From: Ktedonobacterales bacterium
GTDB taxonomy: Bacteria > Chloroflexota > Ktedonobacteria > Ktedonobacterales > DATBGS01
Direction: 5' to 3'
DNA length: 35,983 nt
NCBI GenBank assembly: GCA_036557285.1
Contig: DATBHW010000080.1
Coordinates: forward strand, 1-35,983
The position numbers were made by a program, and so were the translations under genes. Of the stretch, positions 29,982 through 35,983 are shown piece by piece (position 1 is the stretch's first letter; every line of letters starts with the position of its first letter). The notes beneath the pieces are model-generated. The model worked only from the letters and a program-made list of their open reading frames with translations, was not told the DNA's origin and did not search any database.

Positions 29982-31235
29982 ATGGCAATTCAATCACAAT
30001 GCGCTGAAAGCCAGGAAACACGGATTCTGCCGGTCCTCGCCGAATGGCGCGCCCAGGAACGGTCTGGCGGCGCGGCTGCTTTGCATCGCCCACGCCATAC
30101 CGGCGCGGAGCGGGCAGACAGCATCCCGCGTGAGTACGCGCTCATGTCCGCTGAAGAGCTTGACCACCGCATCGCCCAGGCCCGCGCGGAGTTGGGCGCG
30201 CGGCTGATCATCCTGGGCCATCACTATCAGCGCGACGAGATCATCAAATACGCCGATGCGCGCGGCGACTCCTTCAAGCTGGCGCAATTTGCCGCTTCCC
30301 ACCCGGAGGCCGATTATATCCTGTTCTGCGGCGTCCATTTCATGGCTGAAAGCGCCGACATTCTCAGCGGCCCCCATCAGACGGTGATTTTGCCCAATCC
30401 AGCGGCGGGCTGCTCGATGGCCGATATGGCCGACATCGGCGAAGTCGAAGAATGCTGGGCTTCGCTGGAAAGCGCGGGCGTGCTGGACCCGGTGAGTGGT
30501 CCTGATGGCCGCGAACTGGCGGGCGTGATTCCCGTCACCTATATGAACTCGGCGGCCAACCTCAAAGCCTTCTGCGGGCGCAACGGCGGCATTGTCTGCA
30601 CCTCCTCGAATGCCGAGGCCGTCTTGAAATGGGCGTTTGCGCGGGGGCAGCGCGTCCTCTTCTTCCCTGATGAGCATCTCGGGCGTAATACCGGCGTCAA
30701 GATGGGTATCCCCGACGAGCAGATGGTCGTCTGGAACCAGCGCGAACTGTTTGGCGGCATCGAGGATGAGGAGCAGCTTCGCCAGGCGCGCATCCTGCTC
30801 TGGAAAGGCTATTGCACCACCCATCAGCGTTTCACAGTGGAGCAGATCGCCAAAGCGCGGGCGGAGTATCCAGGCATCCGGGTACTCGTTCACCCCGAAT
30901 GTCGGCGCGAAGTGGTAGACGCCGCCGATCTGAACGGCTCAACCGAATATATTATTCAGCAGATCGAAAAAGCGCCCGCAGGCACGCAATGGGCCGTCGG
31001 CACCGAGATCAATCTGGTCCACCGATTGGCAGCCGAACATCCCGACCAGACGATCTTCTGCCTTGATCCGGTCATCTGTCCCTGCGCTACTATGTATCGC
31101 ATCCATCCAGCCTACCTGGCCTGGGTGCTGGAGGGGCTGCTGGATGGTCAGATCATCAATCAGGTCAAAGTTGATGAAGACATCGCCCATTGGGCGCGCA
31201 TCGCGCTTGATCGTATGCTGGCAACCAGAGGTTAA
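29982..31235 (+). CDS. nadA: Quinolinate synthase
   Basis: A 417-residue 4Fe-4S enzyme that condenses iminoaspartate with dihydroxyacetone phosphate to quinolinate. Landmarks are LGHHYQRDEIIKYAD, LFCGVHFMAESADIL, GCSMADMADI, VCTSSNAEAVLKWA, FFPDEHLGRNTG, VHPECRREVVDAADL and PVICPCATMYRIHP, which include the cluster cysteines. The N-terminal 50 residues are an extension beyond the E. coli length. GGAGGT precedes ATG 29982. Together with nadB and nadC it completes the aspartate route. Confidence 0.96.
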   Translation: MAIQSQCAESQETRILPVLAEWRAQERSGGAAALHRPRHTGAERADSIPREYALMSAEELDHRIAQARAELGARLIILGHHYQRDEIIKYADARGDSFKLAQFAASHPEADYILFCGVHFMAESADILSGPHQTVILPNPAAGCSMADMADIGEVEECWASLESAGVLDPVSGPDGRELAGVIPVTYMNSAANLKAFCGRNGGIVCTSSNAEAVLKWAFARGQRVLFFPDEHLGRNTGVKMGIPDEQMVVWNQRELFGGIEDEEQLRQARILLWKGYCTTHQRFTVEQIAKARAEYPGIRVLVHPECRREVVDAADLNGSTEYIIQQIEKAPAGTQWAVGTEINLVHRLAAEHPDQTIFCLDPVICPCATMYRIHPAYLAWVLEGLLDGQIINQVKVDEDIAHWARIALDRMLATRG

Positions 31236-31318
31236 AAGCAAGCGTATTGCTGTAGCGGGTATACTTCTTGCGGCTCCGTCAGGCAGGCGATTTCTCGTAC
31301 AACTTCAGGGGGCGCGCG

Positions 31319-31681
31319 ATGCAGCATCAGCAGGAACAACCAGATGATCTCAGAACGCTGGCTACCAATCTTGCATACCTGGATTGGAGACATGGCCTGA
31401 CGCGCAACGACATCAAGAGCGCCTATCCAGGCTTCCCGCAGTCACTCTATCTTCGTTTGCCCGATAGCAAGCGTTTCAGTTCCCCAAAAGATGTATTGCA
31501 ATCTGCCAGGCTGGCGGCCAGCCGCGCCGAAGGGGATTTTCTTGGCGCTGCGCCTGATATTCCCGCCAGCCTTTCGGTTGAAGAAGGCGGCCCACCGGAC
31601 TGGGGAGCATCTCCGTTGGTAACACCGGGCGGGGCCATTGACTCCGGCAGCGCAGAGGATCGGGAAGAGCCAGGAGTATGA
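31319..31681 (+). CDS. Hypothetical protein
   Basis: A 120-residue protein that I do not recognise. Residues 8-65 look folded (LRTLATNLAYLDWRHGLTRN, then LPDSKRFSSPKDVLQSAR); the LPD and SPKDV pattern faintly recalls DUF2795. The rest is acidic, proline/glycine-rich and probably disordered. ATG 31319 has AGGGGG 5 nt upstream; the in-frame ATG 31268 does not. TATACT at 31260-31265 could be a -10 element. No membrane segment is present. Confidence 0.55.
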   Translation: MQHQQEQPDDLRTLATNLAYLDWRHGLTRNDIKSAYPGFPQSLYLRLPDSKRFSSPKDVLQSARLAASRAEGDFLGAAPDIPASLSVEEGGPPDWGASPLVTPGGAIDSGSAEDREEPGV

Positions 31682-31685
31682 AAAA

Positions 31686-31757
31686 CGCGCGATGGTTCTC
31701 TTATTACCTGGCGGGCAGCGATTTTGCCATTCGTCCAGGCTGCCAGACCATCGCGCG
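31686..31757 (-). terminator. Long hairpin terminator for the ferredoxin gene
   Basis: CGCGCGATGGT (31686-31696) and ACCATCGCGCG (31747-31757) pair perfectly, with an inner CTGGC/GCCAG stem (31708-31712 with 31742-31746). On the minus strand it is followed by TTTTT (31681-31685). It starts 5 bases after the stop codon of the convergent hypothetical gene. Confidence 0.75.
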
Positions 31758-31783
31758 GTTGCTTTCGAGTGATTCGCTGGAAC

Positions 31784-32047
31784 CTACGCGCTTTTGAAGA
31801 AATCGGCGTTGATCTTGATATATTGCCGCCACTGCTCTGGAACGGCGCTCTCTTCGTAGATCGCATTCACCGGGCAGGCTGGCTCGCAAGCCCCGCAGTC
31901 AATGCACTCATCAGGATTGATATAGAGCATGTTCACTTCGGCAAAGCCGTCCTCGCTCTCCGTTGGGTGAATGCAATCTACCGGGCATACATCCACACAC
32001 GAAGCGTCTTTGACATCAACACAAGGTTCTGTAATAACGTAGGTCAT
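31784..32047 (-). CDS. fdxA: Seven-iron ferredoxin (3Fe-4S/4Fe-4S)
   Basis: An 87-residue ferredoxin of the FdxA type. The first cluster motif is CVDVKDASCVDVCPVDC and the second CIDCGACEPACPVNAI. The middle cysteine of the first motif is absent (CVDV), as expected when that site carries a 3Fe-4S cluster. The C-terminal helix region PEQWRQYIKINADFFKS matches mycobacterial and Thermus-type proteins. It carries single electrons; partners could include oxidoreductases elsewhere. It is monocistronic, with its own -10 (32174-32179) and a strong terminator. Confidence 0.93.
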   Translation of the reverse strand: MTYVITEPCVDVKDASCVDVCPVDCIHPTESEDGFAEVNMLYINPDECIDCGACEPACPVNAIYEESAVPEQWRQYIKINADFFKSA

Positions 32048-32173
32048 GCGATATACCTTCCTTTTCCAACGTTTATTCGGTATGCCGGATCGGCGTGCCT
32101 GTTAAATGAGATTGCTCGTCTTCCTAGCCATCCTGGCTGAAGGCGCTCATCGTCTGTGCGCGCTATCCCTCTC

Positions 32174-32179
32174 ATTATA
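32174..32179 (-). promoter_or_regulatory. -10 element of the ferredoxin gene
   Basis: TATAAT on the minus strand, about 127 bp before the ferredoxin start. No clear -35 is visible. Confidence 0.45.
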
Positions 32180-32240
32180 CCGATTTCTGCCCAGGAATGC
32201 GCTCTGGCCCCTGGTCACAGGCAATGCTTGATTTTTCTCC

Positions 32241-32288
32241 TGTAATTATATATCCTGGCCCTTATATTATATCCAATATAGTATATCC
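32241..32288. other. AT-rich island with repeated TATATCC
   Basis: Within a GC-rich chromosome, this 48-bp stretch is mostly A and T. It carries TATATCC-like motifs ending at 32255, 32274 and 32288. It lies between the end of trmD and the ferredoxin promoter. It could be an upstream promoter element or a protein-binding site. Confidence 0.4.
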
Positions 32289-32325
32289 AAATGGAGATGT
32301 TCTGGCTAGCCTGCGGTGAAAGGAT

Positions 32326-33078
32326 TTATGGCCCTCCCTGGCCTGGCTCATTTCCGGCTTCCTCGGTTTCAATCTCTGCCAGCAGTTTGAGATCAAATCT
32401 GCTCAATTCGGCTTTTGCCAGCACATCGGGGCGGCGGGCGCGGGTCCGTCGCAGCGCCTCTTTGCGCCGCCAGCGAGCGATAGCCCCATGATTGCCGCTG
32501 AGCAGGATGGGCGGAACCGGCCAGCCGCGAAAGTCCGGCGGGCGCGTATAGTGCGGATACTCCAGCAACCCGCTGCTATGCGATTCTTCCACCGCTGAAG
32601 CTGGCGCGCCCAGGACACCTGGAACCAGACGGCTGACGGCATCAATGACCACCATTGCCGCCAGTTCGCCACCAGTCAAGACATAATCCCCAATGGAGAG
32701 TTCATCGGTAGCAAGGTGGGCGTGGATACGCTCGTCCATACCCTCGTAATGCCCACAGATCAGGGTCAGGCGTGGCTCTTGCGCCAATCTCTGGGCATCC
32801 GTCTGAGTAAAGAGGCGGCCCTGGGGTGTTAGCAGAATGATGGGGCCGCCCTGGTAAACCGCCTCCACTGCGGCAAAGACCGGCTCGGCTTTCATGACCA
32901 TGCCCGCGCCGCCACCGTAGGGATAATCATCCACAATATGGTGCTTATCGGTGGCGGCGTCGCGGATATTATGCAGCGCCAGGGAAAGCAGCCCCTGTTC
33001 CTGCGCTCGCTTGAGGATGCTTTCCTCAAACGGCCCACGAAACATCCCTGGAAACAAGGTAAAGACATCAATGCGCAT
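32326..33078 (-). CDS. trmD: tRNA (guanine-37-N1) methyltransferase
   Basis: A 250-residue SPOUT methyltransferase that modifies G37 of tRNAs and prevents frameshifting. It shows [43 protein letters not shown], the knot motif [16 protein letters not shown], and [15 protein letters not shown] with [13 protein letters not shown]. The C-terminus is normal. In many bacteria trmD lies in rpsP-rimM-trmD-rplS; here none of those genes is adjacent. A purine-rich AAAGGAGAGGG lies rather far (about 14 nt) upstream of the start. TATGAT near 33160 (minus) is a possible -10. Confidence 0.96.
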   Translation of the reverse strand: MRIDVFTLFPGMFRGPFEESILKRAQEQGLLSLALHNIRDAATDKHHIVDDYPYGGGAGMVMKAEPVFAAVEAVYQGGPIILLTPQGRLFTQTDAQRLAQEPRLTLICGHYEGMDERIHAHLATDELSIGDYVLTGGELAAMVVIDAVSRLVPGVLGAPASAVEESHSSGLLEYPHYTRPPDFRGWPVPPILLSGNHGAIARWRRKEALRRTRARRPDVLAKAELSRFDLKLLAEIETEEAGNEPGQGGP

Positions 33079-33218
33079 GCGCCTGCCAGCCCTCTCCTTT
33101 AGCGCAGCGCCGTGATCGGCTTTCGCCAGGCTGCGCCAGGGTTCCCTCCTGCATCATAACATATCGCTGGCAAAAGAAGGCAAAGGGGGAGGAGACCGAA
33201 TGTGAAGCGCAGCGGGCT

Positions 33219-34724
33219 TTACGCCGCTGAATCGGCGCTGGCCGCTGCCTCTTGCGCTGTGGCTGGCAAAAGATCGCTGCCTACTGCTGGAAGCTGCTGG
33301 TAGAGATCAGCGCCGGTCAGGCCCGTCCTCCAGCTTCGAGCTTCTGCCAGATCAACCAGGAACCCGCTCTGCAAATCAATGTGCGCAGCCTGCCAGTACA
33401 GGCTGATCGCCCGGCGGGCAAAAGCAATATCATTGCGCGGTTCAAGGCGATCCAGGTCTTCAAAGAAGAAGCCGCAGCTGGTATACATCCGCTGCTGGTA
33501 AAACTGCGCTTCCAGCAGAAGCATCGTTCTCTGAAGCGCATCTTCATCTCTTGGCGAGCGCCCCTTATTGCTTTGTTTGCGCCAGAAAGCATGACCTTTT
33601 TTGCCATGCCGCTCCCAAAAGGCTTCTGGAGCCATCCAGCCCTGGCGAAGAGCCAGATAATCATTGCGCGCGGCCCAGGGGTCGGCGATGGTCTGCGCCA
33701 GTTCCTCCTCAAACAAACCATCCCCGCGCTCGCCCACGCGCCTCAGCGCCCGCCGGAGGGCTGGCTTCCAACGGGAATCGCCCTCGGTACATCCGCAGCC
33801 ATCCCCCCAGCGCAAAATGCCGTGATGGCAGCTCCAGGAACTAGGGGTTTGCAGGCGCACCTCGCGCCGCGCCGGAAAGCGGTGGAAATAGGCGCTGAGC
33901 GAACAGACCTCAAAGCCGTAAGCGGGCGCGCCCTTGCGCACCAGATGCGCCAGGAATTGATCGCGCCAGGGCTTATGATGCCCATACAACTCTCCATCAG
34001 TCGCCACCGTAATCAACTGAGGCTCACCATGTTCTTCCTTCCAGCGGTTCAGATGGTGGGGCAAATAACTTGCCGCGAAGAGATCAGCATTATTGGTCAT
34101 ATCCCACTCAAAAGAAACCCCACCCGAAAGAGGCGCATTGTAGAAGAACACAGTCATAGAGCGCCCGCTGGGCAGACGAACCAGATAAGGTTCAGTCACG
34201 TCAATCCCCTCTGAAGCCTGCCAGGGCGCCAGCACCGTATATTTGATGCCTCTCTCGGCCAGGGCTTCCAGGCTCGCCAGATCAACCGCCGTCTCGGCCA
34301 GCCACATGCCTTCAGGCGCGCGGCCAAAGCGATGCTGAAAATCGGCCACGCCCCAGGCAGCCTGGGTCCGCTTATCTCGCATTGTCGCCAGAGGCAAAAT
34401 AGTATGGTTATATGCCTGAGCCAGCGCGTTGCCATATCCCGTTCGCTGCACATTGCGGCGGTCTGCCTCAATAATGCGCGCGTAGACATCGGGCGCAGAG
34501 GTTTCTATCCAGCCTGCCAGCGTTGGCCCCAGATCATAGCTGATATACTCGAAATTGCCTGCTTCAGCATTGGGGCGATAGCACTCCGCCATGATCTTCT
34601 CGTTGAAATTGGCGTAAGGTCTGGCCCCTGGCTCTGCGGGTATCTGGCCGGTAAAAGGGTCTTCGCGCGGAGGCTGATAGAAATGCCCATGCAAACAGAG
34701 GAAACGCTTTGACATTACAGACAC
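33219..34724 (-). CDS. GH57/DUF3536 family glycoside hydrolase-like protein
   Basis: A protein of about 501 residues from the GH57-type (beta/alpha)7 barrel, DUF3536 branch. It starts with FLCLHGHFYQPPREDPFTG, the usual first motif. WLAETAVDLASLEALAERGI holds the candidate nucleophile glutamate and VATDGELYGHHKPW the candidate acid aspartate. SSWSCHHGILRWGDGCGC is a DUF3536-like feature. Known GH57 members are amylopullulanases, branching enzymes and 4-alpha-glucanotransferases; the exact activity here is unknown. GTG 34724 has GAGG upstream; ATG 34715 is the alternative. No signal peptide is visible, so it is cytosolic. Confidence 0.88.
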   Translation of the reverse strand: MSVMSKRFLCLHGHFYQPPREDPFTGQIPAEPGARPYANFNEKIMAECYRPNAEAGNFEYISYDLGPTLAGWIETSAPDVYARIIEADRRNVQRTGYGNALAQAYNHTILPLATMRDKRTQAAWGVADFQHRFGRAPEGMWLAETAVDLASLEALAERGIKYTVLAPWQASEGIDVTEPYLVRLPSGRSMTVFFYNAPLSGGVSFEWDMTNNADLFAASYLPHHLNRWKEEHGEPQLITVATDGELYGHHKPWRDQFLAHLVRKGAPAYGFEVCSLSAYFHRFPARREVRLQTPSSWSCHHGILRWGDGCGCTEGDSRWKPALRRALRRVGERGDGLFEEELAQTIADPWAARNDYLALRQGWMAPEAFWERHGKKGHAFWRKQSNKGRSPRDEDALQRTMLLLEAQFYQQRMYTSCGFFFEDLDRLEPRNDIAFARRAISLYWQAAHIDLQSGFLVDLAEARSWRTGLTGADLYQQLPAVGSDLLPATAQEAAASADSAA

Positions 34725-34995
34725 GTTGCTACCTCGCCTTTTCCGGGACTGCATTGTCCGCCCACCCCATCTTGCCTCTCTCTACTCAAACGTTCGAGCG
34801 CCTTAAAAGGTTCTCCAACTGAAGCAAAGAATCTGAGCCGACCACCGGCAATGAAAAGATGCCGATGGCAGGAGCGCGCTGGCTCTCTTGTCCCCCTGCT
34901 TCACTGCCGAACAAGTGAATACAGTAGCTCATCGGGCGAAAGAGAGACGAAACCCCTGCCATCAAGCGAAGGCTCGCCAGAAAAACCGTGGCGTA

Positions 34996-35535
34996 TCAGG
35001 CCGACGCTGCCTTCACTACCTGGGCGCTGGTGAGGAAGCTCTCATATGCTTCGCGCAGCTTCGGGTAGCGCAGCAGAAAGAACCCCGCGTATTCCTGCGC
35101 CAGAGGGCGCGGCTGGTGGATCAGTCGCATCCCCACATCTTTGAGCAAGCGATTGCCTTTGCGGCCATTGCATGCCCGACAGCAAGCCACCAGGTTCTCC
35201 CAGGTGCTCTGGCCCCCTCGTGAACGAGGCACGACATGATCCAGCGTGAGATCACGCGAGTGCTTACCACAATACTGGCACGTTTCCTCGTCACGTAGCA
35301 GGATATTTGCGCGTGTTGGGCGCAGAACCATACGGGGAACGCGCACATTTGCCAGTAACTGCACAATGACTGGCTCGTCTACACTCAGACGCCTTGCATT
35401 GATTGCCTCTTCAATCAGCCGCCGCACCCGCTCATCCACAAAGGCTACTTTATGTTTGGAGAGCAAGACAACCAGGCGTCTCTCCGGGATTACGGAGAGG
35501 GGTTGCAGGGCCGCATTAAGAACCAGCACTGCCAT
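34996..35535 (-). CDS. HNH endonuclease family protein
   Basis: A 179-residue protein with an HNH nuclease domain in the second half: the zinc cysteines CQYCG and CRACN flank LTLDHVVPRSRGG and TWENLVACC, the metal and catalytic histidine region. The N-terminal part (VLVLNAALQPLSVIPERRLVVLLSKHKV) is typical of a widespread single-gene family in actinobacteria, cyanobacteria and Chloroflexota, likely chromosomal rather than phage. ATG 35535 matches how this family begins (MAVLVLNAALQPL); the frame extends to 35583. The role is unknown; DNA repair or recombination is possible. Confidence 0.9.
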   Translation of the reverse strand: MAVLVLNAALQPLSVIPERRLVVLLSKHKVAFVDERVRRLIEEAINARRLSVDEPVIVQLLANVRVPRMVLRPTRANILLRDEETCQYCGKHSRDLTLDHVVPRSRGGQSTWENLVACCRACNGRKGNRLLKDVGMRLIHQPRPLAQEYAGFFLLRYPKLREAYESFLTSAQVVKAASA

Positions 35536-35875
35536 GTGATGACACCCTTCCTCTCTGTCCTCTGGCCGTTCGAGACCTATCATCAGAGCCGACGGCAGAG
35601 AGGCGAAGGTTCAGCGGGGCAAGAAAGAGCCACCGCGCCGTTTGCTCTGCCTAGCGCCGTCTACAACGACCGCGTGGATAGATAGGGCCTGACCAGCGAT
35701 CTATGACAAAAGGCATCTCACAGGTCGCTCGCAATCGGGACGCGAGCGGAACAAGACCGTCACACGAGCCAGTAAGCAGGCTCTGTGTGATCGTCTCATT
35801 CGTTTCCATGAGATGCTCCTGTATCATCGCTTGATCCAACCCACCTATCGCTGCCAGGAAGGCGCGGGGGTCATC
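35536..35875. other. Gap with two tandem hairpins, no convincing gene
   Basis: CGCTCGC/GCGAGCG (35726-35732 with 35742-35748) and TCACACGAGCC/GGCTCTGTGTGA (35760-35790, one bulge) fold next to each other. A 62-codon minus-strand frame (35651-35839) crosses them but has no recognisable domain. No T-run follows either hairpin. Confidence 0.4.
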
Positions 35876-35952
35876 TGGTCGGGGTGAGAGGACTTGAACC
35901 TCCGACCTCAGCGTCCCGAACGCTGCGCGCTAGCCGACTGCGCTACACCCCG
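35876..35952 (-). tRNA. tRNA-Pro (anticodon CGG)
   Basis: On the minus strand the acceptor arm CGGGGTG pairs with CACCCCG over 7 bp. The anticodon arm is CAGCG-TTCGGGA-CGCTG, giving anticodon CGG for codon CCG. The T-arm reads TCGGAGGTTCAAGTCCTC. The gene encodes the discriminator A and the terminal CCA (35876-35879). The length is 77 nt including CCA. Confidence 0.95.
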
Positions 35953-35983
35953 AAAGATTCTGGCTATTTGGTTGTCGAGTGCC

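Noticed and set aside
33252-34214. 320-codon plus-strand frame opposite the GH57 gene
   Set aside because: The minus strand carries all GH57 motifs; the plus frame does not resemble a protein family.
34725-34995. Gene or RNA between the GH57 and HNH genes
   Set aside because: No convincing frame, terminator or promoter could be seen in this 270-bp gap.
35651-35839. 62-codon minus-strand gene between tRNA-Pro and the HNH gene
   Set aside because: No domain, no clear ribosome site, and it crosses two strong hairpins; kept only as a gap description.

Overview
The window is about 36 kb of moderately GC-rich, densely coding bacterial chromosome. Gene content suggests a Chloroflexota bacterium, plausibly of the Ktedonobacteria: an F420-type LLM oxidoreductase, RNase Y, a GH57/DUF3536 protein, an esterase/ATP-grasp/carboxylate-amine ligase cluster, a seven-iron ferredoxin, and recurrent TGCTATAAT-type promoters. 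The lineage is inferred; no rRNA is present. Most genes are housekeeping or metabolic, with dispersed palindromic repeats in the gaps.

Layout. 1-1690 (minus): a RepA/DnaB-like replication ATPase that runs off the left edge, preceded by a 71-residue zinc ribbon that looks like the detached C-terminal tail of B12-dependent ribonucleotide reductase. Both lie behind a promoter whose spacer holds a LexA-type GAAC-N4-GTTC palindrome. 1742-2120: a repeat cluster. 2132-5518 (plus): typA/bipA, apparently starting at ATT; a DUF6194 protein; and nth. typA and nth end in tails made from a shared repeat read in two different frames. 5515-9696: hyuA and hyuB, split by a DUF433 antitoxin gene and a toxin stub joined in frame to hyuB. 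9696-9920: an element with perfect 37-bp inverted ends.

10078-14390 (plus): esterase, RimK-like ATP-grasp, circularly permuted ATP-grasp and GCS2/YbdK-like ligase behind one good promoter. This looks like a pathway that builds an unknown small peptide or amide without a ribosome, and is the best candidate for an undescribed system. 14419-17366 (minus): LLM oxidoreductase, ECHDC3-like crotonase, a degraded M20 peptidase end and a polysaccharide deacetylase. 17543-18865 (plus): agmatinase-family hydrolase and a short GGQ release-factor-like rescue protein. 18928-19773 (minus): purine nucleoside phosphorylase. 19885-23620 (plus): haloalkane dehalogenase-like hydrolase, another alpha/beta hydrolase, a luciferase-like monooxygenase and a flavin reductase, possibly a catabolic set. 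23603-24166 (minus): apt.

24495-26975 (plus): rny, a strong terminator and a PHP phosphoesterase. 27038-31235: nadB-nadC-nadA, the complete route from aspartate to nicotinate mononucleotide, with paired palindromes around its promoter and a structured leader. 31319-35952: a small unknown protein, then on the minus strand a seven-iron ferredoxin, trmD, a GH57/DUF3536 protein, an HNH nuclease and tRNA-Pro(CGG).

All assignments come from reading motifs and family resemblance by eye; no database search was run.
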